Source: Dactylonectria macrodidyma (Eukaryota > Ascomycota > Sordariomycetes > Hypocreales > Nectriaceae). Taken from it: DNA of 64,000 nucleotides. Below the pieces are notes generated by a model. It saw only the letters and a program-made list of their open reading frames with translations, did no database searches and had not been told where the DNA came from. The stretch covers positions 1,284,501 through 1,348,500 of the forward strand of contig JAGMUV010000002.1 in the NCBI GenBank assembly GCA_020744425.1, in the 5' to 3' direction. Made by a program: the position numbers and the translations under genes. Positions 46,362-57,713 of the stretch are shown here, piece after piece (the first letter of the stretch is position 1; every line of letters begins with the position of its first letter).

Positions 46362-47765
46362 TGTGTTTTGCGACGTGGGTCTATGCTGAAAGCTGGGCGG
46401 GGTGGGTGCAATCAAATAATGGCGTCGATCGTGGAGGGACAGAAGACAATGGAGTCGGTTAGGGGAAATGTCTTGGGAGGAGTGTGTCAGTCGGAGGTGA
46501 GCGTAGGAGTGAGGTGTTGCGCTGTGTGATGATTACTTGGTTGCGTCACTGGAGCAGATGCGAACACTGTGATCCCGAAGTAAACAAATGCAGTTCACTG
46601 ACGTGGTAGCTGGGGAGATGTTGGAGGCAGGGGCCATCGAGGTACGTACCTCCCGGGGATTGGATTGGGCATCCATGAGTGGTCTCCACCCACTGATGGA
46701 GGGGGACGGGATGGGGTCTCTCCAGCCACAGATACCGTAAACGCCACAAACAGCGGGGGAAACTCCCAAGGTCCGATCAAGGAATAGCGACCCTGTGGCG
46801 CTCGCATGGCGCTAGGGGCTTGCCGGCAGGACCCCTCTTGCCTTCCCACCACAAAGTTGACCGCCTGCGACAGTGCGGCTGGCAGGCAGGGAGTCTTCAG
46901 TGGGTTTCACAATCTCTTAGTGACTCCTCCGGGCAATTCCAGCGCTGCTTAGCGGCCTTCAGTGAGTTCTCAGTGGCCGGCCCAAGCTCCCTGTCCTGGC
47001 TCAGTGCTCAACCCTGTCTGCATCGTAAAGCCAGCATCCACAGGGGTGGCACAAGCGTCCAACCGCCCACAAGCCCGCCCACCGAACGATTTTCAGGGGC
47101 TGATTGCTGCTTGAGGAGGAGGGGAAATGTTTGGGTTGGAGGCTGGCTCGAAACAGCTGGACCACCATTCGACACCAACTCAAACACCACTCATCACCGC
47201 TAATTCTGAGCCGAGCATCGTGAACATCCATTCATCCTGCGCACTTGTTGTTCAATTGTGTCCTGGTTTCAACAAACTCGCATACCGAATCGAGAGGCCC
47301 GGCAAGGGGCTTGCAGACTGCAGCCGGCTCTGGCAGATCATGTCTTGGACTCAACTATCCATCTAAACCAATCCCACCCGTGCCGTGGTAACCGCCGCAA
47401 GCCTGTGTTGCATGCAGTGTTGGAGTGTTTAAAGTGTTGCATTTGCTGCAGTTGCCCCCCTTGCGAGCTGGGTTGAGTGACCGCCTTGGCGACCAGCTAA
47501 TATTGCATTGCATCGCATTGCATCGCATCGCCTCATATCGAATCGCATTGTGCCGAATAGTCTTGTCAGGTCTGCTGCTGCACCTGCAACACCACCGGAT
47601 TGGGAGCCCGCGAAGCTCCCCACAACAGTTGGCAACTGAACCTCGCCTCTCATCGTTCACTAATCATCTCCAAGGCGTTGCCAAGTCGTTGCCAAGTCGG
47701 CCCCAAATCAACCCCAAGCCGTCTGGTAAAGTTTGGACTCTGCCTGGACTGGTCCATTGGCCGCC
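46362..47765. promoter_or_regulatory. Divergent promoter region of the myosin light chain and Afi1 genes
   Basis: About 1.4 kb between the two starts. On the Afi1 side the probable leader contains a GCATT/GCATC ladder at 47,502-47,550 and a perfect 11-bp tandem duplication of GTTGCCAAGTC at 47,677-47,698. No other gene is supported. Confidence 0.5.
47502..47550. repeat. GCATT/GCATC pentanucleotide ladder
   Basis: A stretch of ATTGCATTGCATCGCATTGC followed by ATCGCATCG and degenerate copies, about 215 bp before the Afi1 start codon. Confidence 0.7.
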
Positions 47766-50414
47766 ATGGCTTCGTTCCAGCAGCCGATCCCAAATATTTC
47801 GTCACGGACATCCGCCAACAACTCGACCGCTACTAACGGCATCACGAGTAACGGCAGCGGCAGCAACCCCAATGTAACGATCCCCAAACGGCGCACCTCG
47901 CTAGCCTCATTCCCCTCATCGCGCTCAACCTCGCAAATGTCCCAACCTTCGCCTCCTCCGTCCAGGTCGCCCTTCCCCCCGGCCCTCGACCCTGATCCAG
48001 TCTCCGATCCGAGTTCCAAATCAAAGACCCCGTCGAGCGGCTTATCGTCACATCACTCATCCCTGCTGTCTGCCCCGCGCCGCGTCAATGTCGAATCTCG
48101 CCCTGGGAGGAAGTTGCGATCACAATATCCACGAACCTCGACCGAAAACCATGTCGAGTATATTCTCGTTGCCTCGTTCGATATTGACCGTGGCCCCGTC
48201 ATGGAGCACCAATATCCCGTTGCCATCACAGGAGACGAGAACATGCTGGCGGAGTTGATGTTGCCCGATCAAGCTCATGCTCGCAACCAGGACTGGACCA
48301 TCTTCTTTCTTCACAAGGACACCAGCCAAGAGGAGGAGGACGAGGAGAGCGCAGCCAAGGAGGAACGAAGGCGGCGGCGCAGGAGGAGGCGTGATCGGGC
48401 GGCAGGGATACTCGATGAGGAAGACCAAGAAAACGAGGATGACCTCTTGGAAGACGAAGAGTGGGATGACGACGACGACGACGACGACGAGTCTACCGAC
48501 AGCGAGCCTGAAGGCGGCGAGGGCCCCCCGCTGATTTATGTGTTGAATCTGGTCAACACCAAACACGATAAAACGGTCAAGCGAGGTGCCATTGTCAAGG
48601 CCATGGCTATCTGCACGCGTCACCCTTTCTTACACATATACAAGGTACGTCGCCTGGCCGATTCATTCTCGTGCTCGCCTGTATGCTAACCACTTCGCCT
48701 TGCAGCCCTTGCTCTTACTAGCCCTGGAGGAGTACTTCAAATCGCCCGTCCCGGAGACGCTAGCCATGCTCTATGATGCTGTAAATGCCATGGATCTGTC
48801 GCTGATGCCCAAGCTTAGCATTCTCGAGAGACACTTGCTTCAGGCTAGCGACAACAAGGACCTGTTTGTGGAGAAGTTTGAGCAGATGATTCAGCTACGG
48901 ATAGCTGAAGATCAGACCGATGACCAAAACGATCAACAATTGGACATTGCTCGTAGCCCCCCCAAGCCAACCGGCATATCACGCGCTGGCACCAAGGCTC
49001 ACGTTGAAGGCGGCCAATCAATTTATTCGGTTCCCCGGGACACTCACGAATTCGAAAGCAAGGTCATGTACAAGGGAATCCCGATTCCTATCAAAGTGCC
49101 AGTGGCCGTCATGCCGGAAACCGTCGGTGATTTCTCCCTCATCAAGCTCATCCAGAACTTTTCAGATGTACACGCCAAATCTCCGCAACCATTTGCGCTA
49201 CACCCCCATCTCACCACGAATGGCAGTAATACGCATCCCGTCATCGTGCTTGCCAATGCACTGTTGACACAGAAGAGGGTCATCTTTCTGGGCCATAACA
49301 TGCCTTCGGGCGAGGTTGCGGAGGCTGTTCTTGCTGCTTGTGCTCTAGCTTCGGGTGGCATCTTGCGCGGCTTCACGCGTCACGCTTTTCCATACACGGA
49401 TTTAACCAAAGTTGATGATCTGCTAAATGTACCTGGTTTCATAGCTGGCGTGACAAACCCTACATTCGAGCTCCACCCCGAGTGGTGGGACGTTCTCTGC
49501 GACCTACCCAGCGGCAGAGTTAAGATCAGTACAAGGATTGACGCTGCTCCAGTCACTGAAGGTTTGGTCTACTTCCAGCAGCAGAACCCGGCTTTCGCCA
49601 ATGTTGCAAGTGGCACAGCCAACAACACCCAGGACTTGACCGGCGATAACGCGTTCGTGGCCGATATCCTGCGTAGCATTGCGGCAAGGCATGGTGAGCG
49701 TGTTATTCGTGCCAAGTGGCGAGACTGGGTCAGCAAGTTCACTCGCGTAGCCGCCCAATTCGAGGAGAGCGTGTATGGCGCGAGTGCTCTTTATATCGGG
49801 GGCGAAGACCAAGACTTATTGCCGGCGGGAGTTCGTGGGCATGGCTATGTCTGGCCAGATGATACGGCGAAGCATAAGGAGCTCGCTGGCAATGTCACCA
49901 GGATCGAGGGCTGGCGCAACACCCGCAGCTACTACAGCTTCATCCAGGTAATACCCCATGCGGTCCGTGGCGTGGATGCAAATACTAACCAATGCAGGAT
50001 CTTGCTCAGGTATATACAGTCAGGCCCTTGAAAGGCATGGATCTAGCCCACATGCACGACCGCCTGCGCATGCAACGCCTCTCACCCTTACAGAGCAAGG
50101 ATATTTACGACACATTTGCCAAGCATATCCGCACATACGACGAAATTAGCTTGCTACTTAGCGTGGCGCCTGAGTCCCATGCTGGACTTTTCTACATCGC
50201 GTTGGGATTGTTCCATAAGGACCGTGAGGTGCGAAACTCGACCGCAGATCTACTGGATCGGATCGCCGAGCACGAGGCAGGCCAACATTGGTGGAAGAGC
50301 CTCAGCCGTTTCGAAAAGCTCGCATATGATCGCATTCGACGAGAGGCAGAAAATGAGCGTGCGAGGCAAGAGGGTGAGGTAATAGTCCCTGTCGTGGAGA
50401 ACAGGATTAGTTAG
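47766..50414 (+). CDS. AFI1: Afi1/Mesa-type DENN polarity protein
   Basis: Exons 47766-48644, 48706-49947 and 49998-50414 give 845 residues, all introns in phase 0. After a Ser/Pro-rich stretch, [20 protein letters not shown] (from residue 130) starts the Afi1 N-terminal domain. It is interrupted by a very basic run (nine Arg at 201-209) and then an acidic run with eight Asp at 234-241, an insertion in a loop. The second half ([60 protein letters not shown]) matches the SPA / DENN-like part. Yeast Afi1 binds the Arf3 GTPase and helps polarity; Neurospora-type Mesa proteins stabilise the polarity axis of hyphae. It is likely peripheral at the plasma membrane. Confidence 0.88.
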
Positions 50415-50925
50415 ACGTGGTGGGTTAGACTAGGGGCGAGATGCTTTATTGACGGAGCGGCACTTTATTTGTTCGGAAAGCGGAAGTCATCTACATTTCT
50501 GTCTTCAACCGACGGTTTTACACGGTCACGACTTATCATTACTCCAAGCCATAGCACATCTGGGCGGCGTTGTCGGATTCATAGGAGAGACAAGGGGAGC
50601 AAAGTCATGGGTTCTACGGGTTTAATAAGCGTGTCTTTGATGAGCGAACTGGGGCTATCTCAAGACGATTTATGGGGTTAACTCATAACTTTTTCTCATA
50701 TTATTTTGTAGATCTTGGTGAGATTCGAGGGACTTAGTCGCATCTCGAAGATGAATCCACCACCTAGCTTGCCAATGTTTTGAAAAGCCTGCCAGGCGCA
50801 AGGATGCAGTCCTCGTACCGCAACCTCAGATGCATCTCTGATATCATGATGTCATACTGTAGAGATCCATGTCCCGTTCTCGTACCCAAGTCGCCGATTG
50901 CTTAAAGACGTGGTCCGTCGGTTAG
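50415..50925. other. Convergent 3' region of the Afi1 and S-formylglutathione hydrolase genes
   Basis: About 510 bases between the two stop codons; no gene is supported. Confidence 0.5.
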
Positions 50926-51933
50926 TCAAAGAAGACCCAGGGCCTTGGCGGCGTGCTTGACATGGTCGGCGCCGAAGGTGGAGATGAAGAAGTAGGAGTG
51001 GTCATAACCCTGTAGTTGACAATGTTAGCTTCTCAGATCATTGAGGGGCACCATGTAAGAGTGGTCCAGGGCGAGATATACCTCTCGGTAGTTAACCTCG
51101 ATTCCACCAACGCCAGCCTCCTTGGCGGCCTTTTCAAGGTTCTCGGGGAGCAGCTGGCCCTGCTTGTAGAAGTTATCGGCAGTACCCTGGTTCTTTTTGT
51201 TAGTGCTCTTGGTTCTACTTGCTTTTGCAATGCTAAGGGAAGGAATTCTCCAGCTTACCACGTCGATGAGGGCGTTCAGGGGTCCCTTCCAACTCTTGAC
51301 CAGCTCGGTAGCATCGTGCTTCTTCCACTCCTCCTTGTCGTCGCCGAGGTATCCGGAGAATGCCTTTTCGCCCCAGGGGCAGTTGACGGGGTTGGAGATG
51401 GGGGCAAAGGCGCTGACGCTCTTGTACAGGCCGGGGTTCTTGAGGTGCAGGGTCAAGGCGCCGTGTCCGCCCATGGAGTGGCCGGAGATTGAGACGCGGC
51501 CCGAGTCGAGCTCCTTGAAGGCGCCGAAGACGAGGCCGGGCAGCTCCTTGGTCAGGTACGACTCCATCTTGTAGTTGGCGCTCCAAGGCTCGCGGGTCGA
51601 GTCGATGTAGAAGCTGGCAGCGCTGCCAAAGTCCCAGCTGTCGTGCTCGCCGGGCAGGTCGAGGCCGCGCGGGGACGTGTCCGGGTACAGCAGAGCGAGG
51701 CCGAGCGGTGATGCGTGCGCGTGCAGGAAGCCCTTGTCGGTGACGTTGTCGGGCGTGCACGTGAGGCCGGAGAGGTAGATAAGGAGCGGTGCCGGCTTGG
51801 ATGTCGAGGCCCCCGGGGGGAGGTAGAGCGTCAGGTTCATGGGCGTGCCGGTCGTGGCGGACTGGTGAGAGAGCTTGAGGAAGCGGCCGCCGAAGCTGGT
51901 AATGGTGGCGTTGGTGGTGAATGCGGACGCCAT
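50926..51933 (-). CDS. S-formylglutathione hydrolase (esterase D family)
   Basis: Exons 51933-51259, 51186-51082 and 51009-50926 give 287 residues. It is an alpha/beta hydrolase that splits S-formylglutathione into formate and glutathione, the second step of glutathione-dependent formaldehyde detoxification in the cytosol. Visible marks: YLSGLTCTPDN (oxyanion side), GLDLPGEHDSWDFG, and the nucleophile elbow GHSMGG with Ser153. Asp229 is in GTADNF and His264 in GYDHSYFFIS, completing the triad. The C-terminus is HVKHAAKALGLL. The length is normal. The 72-nt first intron has no stop and keeps frame, so an unspliced reading looks open; it falls just before Asp229 and the spliced form is clearly the family form. 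Confidence 0.93.
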
Positions 51934-52662
51934 GATGGAGGGTGCGTTGGGTGTCTGTATCGTTGGTTTGGAGTTGTGGTGATGGGTTTTGGTGATGGTG
52001 TTGATGGCGGAGAGAGGGAGAGGGGTAACAACGGGGTATGAAGCCGGAAGGTAGTAGTAGTCAAGAGGTATTACCAAATCAATTGATGCTAGCTAACAGA
52101 TCAAAGTTTAGCTTGAGCTTGGCAACAAGAATTGATTCAAATATTCCAATAATCTCCTCTCAGTCTCTCGGCGCAGTGACGATGGGATGACCGTCATATA
52201 GATACCCAACGAAGCTGGCCCATCTCCATCCAAAGTGGAGGCGGGGCTGCTCCCGAGGAGGGGAAAAACTACCAGGGTTCCCCACATCGCCGCAACGCCG
52301 AAATATCTCCCAATTCTAGGCGATTTACTTCTCGAAATTCCGGTTCCGCCTCCCGGTGACGCTCCCCGACCGATTAGTATTCATGATCCCATAGGCCTGC
52401 CGTCTGCCGTGCTTGCAGAATTGCAGAATTGCTCCCATCTTTGCCGTTCTGGTTTTCCCATAACCCCACCGTCCAGTGTATGTAAGCCCGATTAACCCGT
52501 CCTCCCCTGCCCTCCTATTTCGGACAAAAGACCCGTCCCCGGAACTCCGCATGAATTACCATAGTTAATACGTCAAATCACATCATAAACATCGTGTTTC
52601 CCATTCGTAGTTTTTGGGGGGGGTTTCGTTTCGTATGCACTTGGAAAGACGACTTGTCCATC
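51934..52662. promoter_or_regulatory. Upstream region of the S-formylglutathione hydrolase gene
   Basis: About 730 bases between the start of the hydrolase gene and the stop of the small secreted protein gene, which is also on the minus strand. A CA/GT-rich leader is next to the ATG. No clear regulatory site was identified. Confidence 0.4.
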
Positions 52663-53138
52663 TCATGCCGTTCTCTTAGTGATGCTGGCGCCCGTGCTGT
52701 TGGACCACTTTTTGGCGGTGCAGTCAAAGCTCTTAAAGAGGGTGTCCCACTGGATGGCACTGAGGTTGTACTTGTGCTCGTAGTTGAAGTCGACGGCGCC
52801 AAAGGTACATCCCGTGGGGCTGCGGCAGATGCCGTCGCAGTCCATGAGGCGCGGGTAGCAAGAGAAGTCCTCGCCGTCGGGGGCAAAGGTGCTGATGTTG
52901 GCGTAGTAGGGTGCCGGTAGCTGGTGGCAGGTGTTCATTTCATAGACCTGATGTTGGCACGTGCCTGTGGCATTGGCACCGGTGCACATGAGGATCTGGA
53001 ATGCGTCAGTCTTCTTGCCTTTTATCAAATTATATGAAAAAGACTTACACCTCCGAGTTCTCGCTTGTGAAAGTCGTGGATGGGCAGGGCAGAAGCGGCC
53101 ATGACGGCGAGCGTGGCGATGGCGGCGGAGAACTTCAT
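52663..53138 (-). CDS. Small secreted cysteine-rich protein
   Basis: Exons 53138-53049 and 52995-52663, joined by a 52-nt intron with frame kept, give 140 residues. The first 18 residues (MKFSAAIATLAVMAASAL) are a signal peptide, and HDFHKRELGG gives a possible Kex2 KR site at residues 25-26. The mature part has eight Cys, enough for four disulfides (CTGANATGTC, NTCHQLP, FSCYPRLMDCDGICRS, TGC, FDC), and four N-glycosylation sequons (NAT, NIS, NLS, NST). No enzyme family is recognised. Size, Cys content and processing sites fit fungal secreted effector-like or wall-associated proteins. A second KR lies at 137-138 near the C-terminus. Confidence 0.8.
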
Positions 53139-55131
53139 GGTGATGGCGGGGTTGAGGTTGAGCAGTGGTAGATAGTTGATTGAGAGGTTGATAGAATAGT
53201 TGTCTGAGATGCAGAGGAATTTATGAATGAATAGAATTCTTGTTCGAGGCTGGATAGGTGTGGTTGACAGTTGCTGCTAACTCGGGCACTTTTTAGATGT
53301 CTCTTAACTGTGGCGACAATAATCCCAACCACCGCTTTCGCAGTGACGGATGCACCACCAACCTCTTAAATTATAAAGCTGTGACAAGCAAAGTTCACAC
53401 ATGTGCCTTTCCCCTTGTGCGACAGGTGCAAATCACAAGTTTAAGAAAAGAAAGAAAAAAAAGGAAGAAAAAAACTCTACGGAAAGACCCTTGTATATGG
53501 ATCCCATCGACGTCATTCGCCCAGTCGGCAATGGCATGTCATGGACAATCATCTTGAGTCGTGGTCCCCGTCCATCGTTATCACGGTCCCCCGCCAAAGA
53601 TGGGGCCGCGATCCAGTCTCACTGTTCACAACTCGGCCCTCGCATCTCACAGGCCGCCCCACCTCTGAAGAGGAGTGAGAATACGAGGACGGGCCGGTTG
53701 ACGCCTGCGAATGAAAACGCTCCGACTTTGATTGTCCCGCTCGTGGAGGAACATCCGGACGCGGCTTGTGTGGCTCATGCCTTCACCAGCCCACAGTCCC
53801 CATACGACGCACGGAGTACACAAGCACATGGCATGATGGCAGAAACGTCGATGGCTGGAGTTGTGTATGTGGCTTGTGGTTGGGTGAATGCTTGATGGGT
53901 CGGTCTGTCGGCCGTCCAACCAGCCACACAAACAGCCCGCAAGCATTATGCAATGCATGAGTCCAACTGGTCCGGTCCCTGCATCCATCCGTTGGCTATC
54001 GTACGGTTTCACCATCTTTGAGTCCAGCCTCTTCCAGCGTCGTCATTGCCACGTTCGGCCCCTCGGATATCGAGATGGATATCGTCGCCGTTAGCACTGA
54101 TAGTACGTGGGGTCATGTTTGCACGCTTTGGTGCGATGCCGTCATACTTCATTCCACCATGGAGACGTCAACGTCAAGTCCCATGCCGATCTGTATCACC
54201 TTAAGGCGCGAGGTTCCCCAGCTGACATCACGAGGCTCATGCTTTGTCCGCCCGCCCGGCGTATCACACCGGGATGTGCAAAAATGTCGCGGACAAATGT
54301 CACGGACAAAATGTGACGTACCATCTAGTTTGAACTCTGGTCCCCATGAAGCAAAGGACCTGTCTATTCCTTGCTGTATTCCAAATTCTTAGTCAATGCC
54401 GAGAGCTTCTGAATTTTAAAGGCAGAGAAACAAAGGGTCGATGAGGGCAGGGAGAATGCTATCCTCCTTGAATCCTGGATCCGTCTTGTGCCAGATGCCG
54501 TCGTGCGAAGAATAGACGAGCGGGCAAAAGCATCACATGTTCAATATCGTGCCATCGGAAATTCATGGTATTGCGAATACTTGCACTCGAATTCTTTGCC
54601 TAGGTGACGTTTTTCTCAAGGACTCCTCCCCAAGTAGACTCTGAGCTGGGCGGTCATAGCCGCCATTGCCCAGTGTGCCAAACAAGCCGGTATATAGATC
54701 CGGCGACCCGGCATATTGTTGACCAGCTGCGATATCTATTTCACGCGTTTGGCAGTGGCAATGTAACCAGGCGAAACATCATGATCTGTCTGTGTCCCAT
54801 TGTCACTTCATGTGATGTTATTGGCCATGAGACCTGGGCATCGGTGCCAAGCAAACCGCTCCTCACTGGCTGAGACTTCGCACCAGCAGCAAGAGCAAGT
54901 AACCCGAACATTGCCTTTTTGTTCTTTTTTGTCTAGTTCCAATGTACAGCCAAAATGACAAACGCCGCGCTCATACGTCATTAACAACCTCAGGGGTATG
55001 GGATACACGACGCGCAAGTGGAGGGAGAGATGATGAACCGGCTTGGCTTGATTGTCATACGAGGCAAGAGTGTCGGGTATATGCGCCTTGATTCCAATCA
55101 ATCCGTACGTCGTCAATCGTCTCTGTACCCT
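53139..55131. other. Gene-free region between the secreted protein gene and RPB6
   Basis: About 2 kb. It contains an A-rich run near 53,440-53,475 (AAGAAAGAAAAAAAAGG) and several short frames with no recognisable family. Confidence 0.5.
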
Positions 55132-55792
55132 TTACTGCAGCAGCTCTTCGCAAGTCCAATCCTCGTAGCTACGGGGCACGTTAGTCACATTTTGTCCTTC
55201 CCTATATATCCCAGTCCTGTGATGTGATTCAACTTACTAGCCATCCGGAAGATATCGTCGGACGATCAGAGGGATCTTCTTCTCACGCATCTCCTTGATC
55301 GCGATTTGAAGAGGATCCGTCTCACCCTCAAGATCGACCAGCACTGGCGCATTCATGCTGCGTTCCTGTCAGTACGTCGCGTCGCGTCGCAACACCCTTC
55401 GCTATGTCTAGACGAACCTAATCTGCAGAGCACGAGTGCCCAAGATGCGCGCCCTCTCGTATTTAGTCATATAGGGGGTGGTGGTGCGGTCGGCTTCGGG
55501 GATTTTCTTGTCCTTGAGGAGCTTGTCGCCGCCCTTGAGCGCGTTCGCCGCGGCGGAGGGGTCACCTGAGACAACAACATTGTCCTGGTCGTCTCCGTTT
55601 TGCCGTTGCTCGTCGTCTTCATCAAGAACCTCGGGGTCGTAGAACTCGCCGCCGTCCTCCTCTTCGTACATGGGCTCGTCGCTGCCAGGCACACGCGTTA
55701 GACAAAAAGCCAGTTGTTTGGGGACCGTGGCCCAGTTCACAGCCAATTACTTACCCGCCACCACCAATATCATCATCACCAAAGTCAGACAT
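55132..55792 (-). CDS. RPB6: RNA polymerase I/II/III common subunit Rpb6 (RPABC2)
   Basis: Exons 55792-55755, 55681-55418, 55357-55238 and 55168-55132 give 152 residues; all four joins keep frame. The N-terminus is acidic ([11 protein letters not shown] then [18 protein letters not shown]). The conserved core begins at [20 protein letters not shown], continues [20 protein letters not shown] and ends [17 protein letters not shown]. Rpb6 is shared by all three nuclear RNA polymerases and supports clamp and foot assembly. The last residues EELLQ are normal for the family. Confidence 0.96.
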
Positions 55793-56147
55793 GATGTAGA
55801 TTATCCAGAAGACTGAGTGAAAGTGCTTTGGAGAAGGGTTGTCCTAACAAGTAAATGTGCAGATAATCCTTGAATCGGCTTTGTTCAGCCTCGCAAAAAA
55901 AGCCAAAGAGCCATGGAATAAAATCAGATTTCCCCGAAGATGCTCCGGCACCTCCAGCTGCCTGCTAGCGCGCTCTTTCCGTGACGGAGAGTGGGGCGCA
56001 CCTTCTCATCGAATCACCTCCCGCATGCATCGTCACCCACCATAAAATTTCTCGACACCGCCTTTAAAATGTTACCGATTCTGCCGCCTTCACAACCTCG
56101 AACACCTTTGGCACCAGACCATCACTTGGCTCAGGCATGACAGCATC
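55793..56147. promoter_or_regulatory. Shared divergent promoter of RPB6 and the TFIIIA gene
   Basis: The two start codons are only 355 bases apart and face away from each other. The region must hold both core promoters and both 5' UTRs. No clear TATA box was seen. Confidence 0.6.
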
Positions 56148-56151
56148 ATGA
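56137..56151 (+). promoter_or_regulatory. Four-codon uORF overlapping the TFIIIA start
   Basis: ATG ACA GCA TCA TGA encodes MTAS, and its stop TGA (56149-56151) overlaps the main ATG at 56148-56150. If the leader starts upstream of it, ribosomes would end translation at the main start and could reinitiate there. Confidence 0.6.
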
Positions 56152-57713
56152 GTAAACGCAGCGCCGTGGGATTGGCACCTGGAACGCCTTCTGCCAAACG
56201 GCATCAGCTTGCCGACTTGGATGATTTGTGTTCGTTCTCTCATCCATCAATATCGTCAGCTCCTGCTAATCATCACCACCACTTAGACATTGATGACCCA
56301 GATGACGATGTCACATCTGCCCAGACCCCTGGATCCGTGTCAGAGGCCGACTCTCCTATGACCACAAACACCGGTGCTACAACACCCCGCCCAAAGTTCC
56401 CTTCAGATCTCAAGACCCTTGCCTGCACTTGGGAAGGATGTCCCAAAACCTTCAACCGCCCAGCCCGATTGAGGGACCACCTCAACTCTCACACCAATTC
56501 ACGACCATTCAAATGCACATACGATGGCTGCGATAAGGATTACATTGAGGATAAACATTTGAAACAACATGTCAAAGCAGTTCATACCCTTGAGCGAAAA
56601 CACGTTTGTCCCAAGGAAGGCTGTGGAAAGAGCTTCGTCACTGGTACGAGACTCAAGCGTCATCAGGCTGTACACGAAGGGGAGGAGAGATTCCGATGCA
56701 GAGATTGTGGTCAGAGCTTCCGCAAAAAGGAGACTTTGAACAAGCATGTCCGAAAGGATCACCAGGGCTTGCGAGCTCACCAATGTCCTGAAAACAACTG
56801 CGACGCCGCATTCGACTCCAAGCCAGCCTTGAAGCGTCATAGGGAACGGGAACACGGCGAGGCAAAGTTCTGGTGTGGCGAGTGTGGGCTCAAGAAGATG
56901 CCTGACGGTACCGAGCAGCGTGTGGGGTTCACAACAGAGGTTCTTTTACAGACTCACGTCCGCCAAGAACACCAAAACTGCATGTTCTGTGAGTTCAAGT
57001 CAGGCTCTCGATGGGAGCTTGAAAGGCATGTCGAGATGCACCACTCTGGGAAGACCGTCGAGGATCGAAAGACAATTGCGTGCCCATATTCGGACTGCAT
57101 CAAGAAGTTCACCAAGAAGTCGAACCTCAATGCGCATGTCCGCACCGCCCACGAGGGCTTCCGCTTTGTCTGTGGTGAGGTCGATATCTCCAGTGCTGGG
57201 CTAGTGGGCTGGACCAACGACCAAGGATGCGGTGACAAGTTCAGCACTAAGGTCCGCCTCGAAGACCACGTTCGCTACAAGCACCTCCGCTTAGAGCGCC
57301 CCAAACTCTCCAAGACCCAGGCTCCCCAGCCTGACCTAATTGACGAAATCTCTGGCGCGGCCAACCTCGCCAAGCAAAACATTTCCTGCCCTCACTGCAA
57401 CGAGGCATTCTTCCGCTATCACGACCTCGACGTCCACCTGCAGAACGATCATGGCCTAGGCGGCACTACTGAGACCGATCCCGCCCTCTTCCTCTCCCAG
57501 ACGCAACTTGAATCCGAGCAGCACATTTTTGGCGACGATTTTGACGCCCTTAACACTTGGCCTGAGGACATGCATCAGGAAGAGATATTTGCTGCTCAGA
57601 TGAACTACGGCCCGGCTCATGATGAGTGGCCAGAGGACGAGGCCAACATCCTCCTCCTAGCCCGCGGCTCACAGGAGCAGGATCCCATGATCGACCCTGC
57701 ACTGGCGGCTTGA
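56148..57713 (+). CDS. Transcription factor IIIA, C2H2 zinc-finger protein
   Basis: A single exon of 521 residues from ATG 56148. A Ser/Thr/Pro-rich lead of about 90 residues is followed by about ten C2H2 fingers: LACTWEGCPKTFNRPARL, FKCTYDGCDKDYIEDKHL, HVCPKEGCGKSFVTGTRL, FRCRDCGQSFRKKETL, HQCPENNCDAAFDSKPAL, a finger with an insertion (FWCGECGLKKMPDG), CMFCEFKSGSRWEL, IACPYSDCIKKFTKKSNL, one with a wide Cys-Cys spacing (FVCGEVDISSAG to GCGDKF) and ISCPHCNEAFFRYHDL. The spacing, short linkers and odd finger 9 fit fungal TFIIIA, which binds the internal control region of 5S rRNA genes and the 5S rRNA. An acidic tail follows. A different C2H2 regulator is less likely but not excluded. Confidence 0.82.
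   Translation: MSKRSAVGLAPGTPSAKRHQLADLDDLCSFSHPSISSAPANHHHHLDIDDPDDDVTSAQTPGSVSEADSPMTTNTGATTPRPKFPSDLKTLACTWEGCPKTFNRPARLRDHLNSHTNSRPFKCTYDGCDKDYIEDKHLKQHVKAVHTLERKHVCPKEGCGKSFVTGTRLKRHQAVHEGEERFRCRDCGQSFRKKETLNKHVRKDHQGLRAHQCPENNCDAAFDSKPALKRHREREHGEAKFWCGECGLKKMPDGTEQRVGFTTEVLLQTHVRQEHQNCMFCEFKSGSRWELERHVEMHHSGKTVEDRKTIACPYSDCIKKFTKKSNLNAHVRTAHEGFRFVCGEVDISSAGLVGWTNDQGCGDKFSTKVRLEDHVRYKHLRLERPKLSKTQAPQPDLIDEISGAANLAKQNISCPHCNEAFFRYHDLDVHLQNDHGLGGTTETDPALFLSQTQLESEQHIFGDDFDALNTWPEDMHQEEIFAAQMNYGPAHDEWPEDEANILLLARGSQEQDPMIDPALAA

Noticed and set aside
52075..52077. Extended N-terminus of S-formylglutathione hydrolase from about 52077
   Set aside because: The extension begins at a TTG and has no ATG; the family start is the ATG at 51933.
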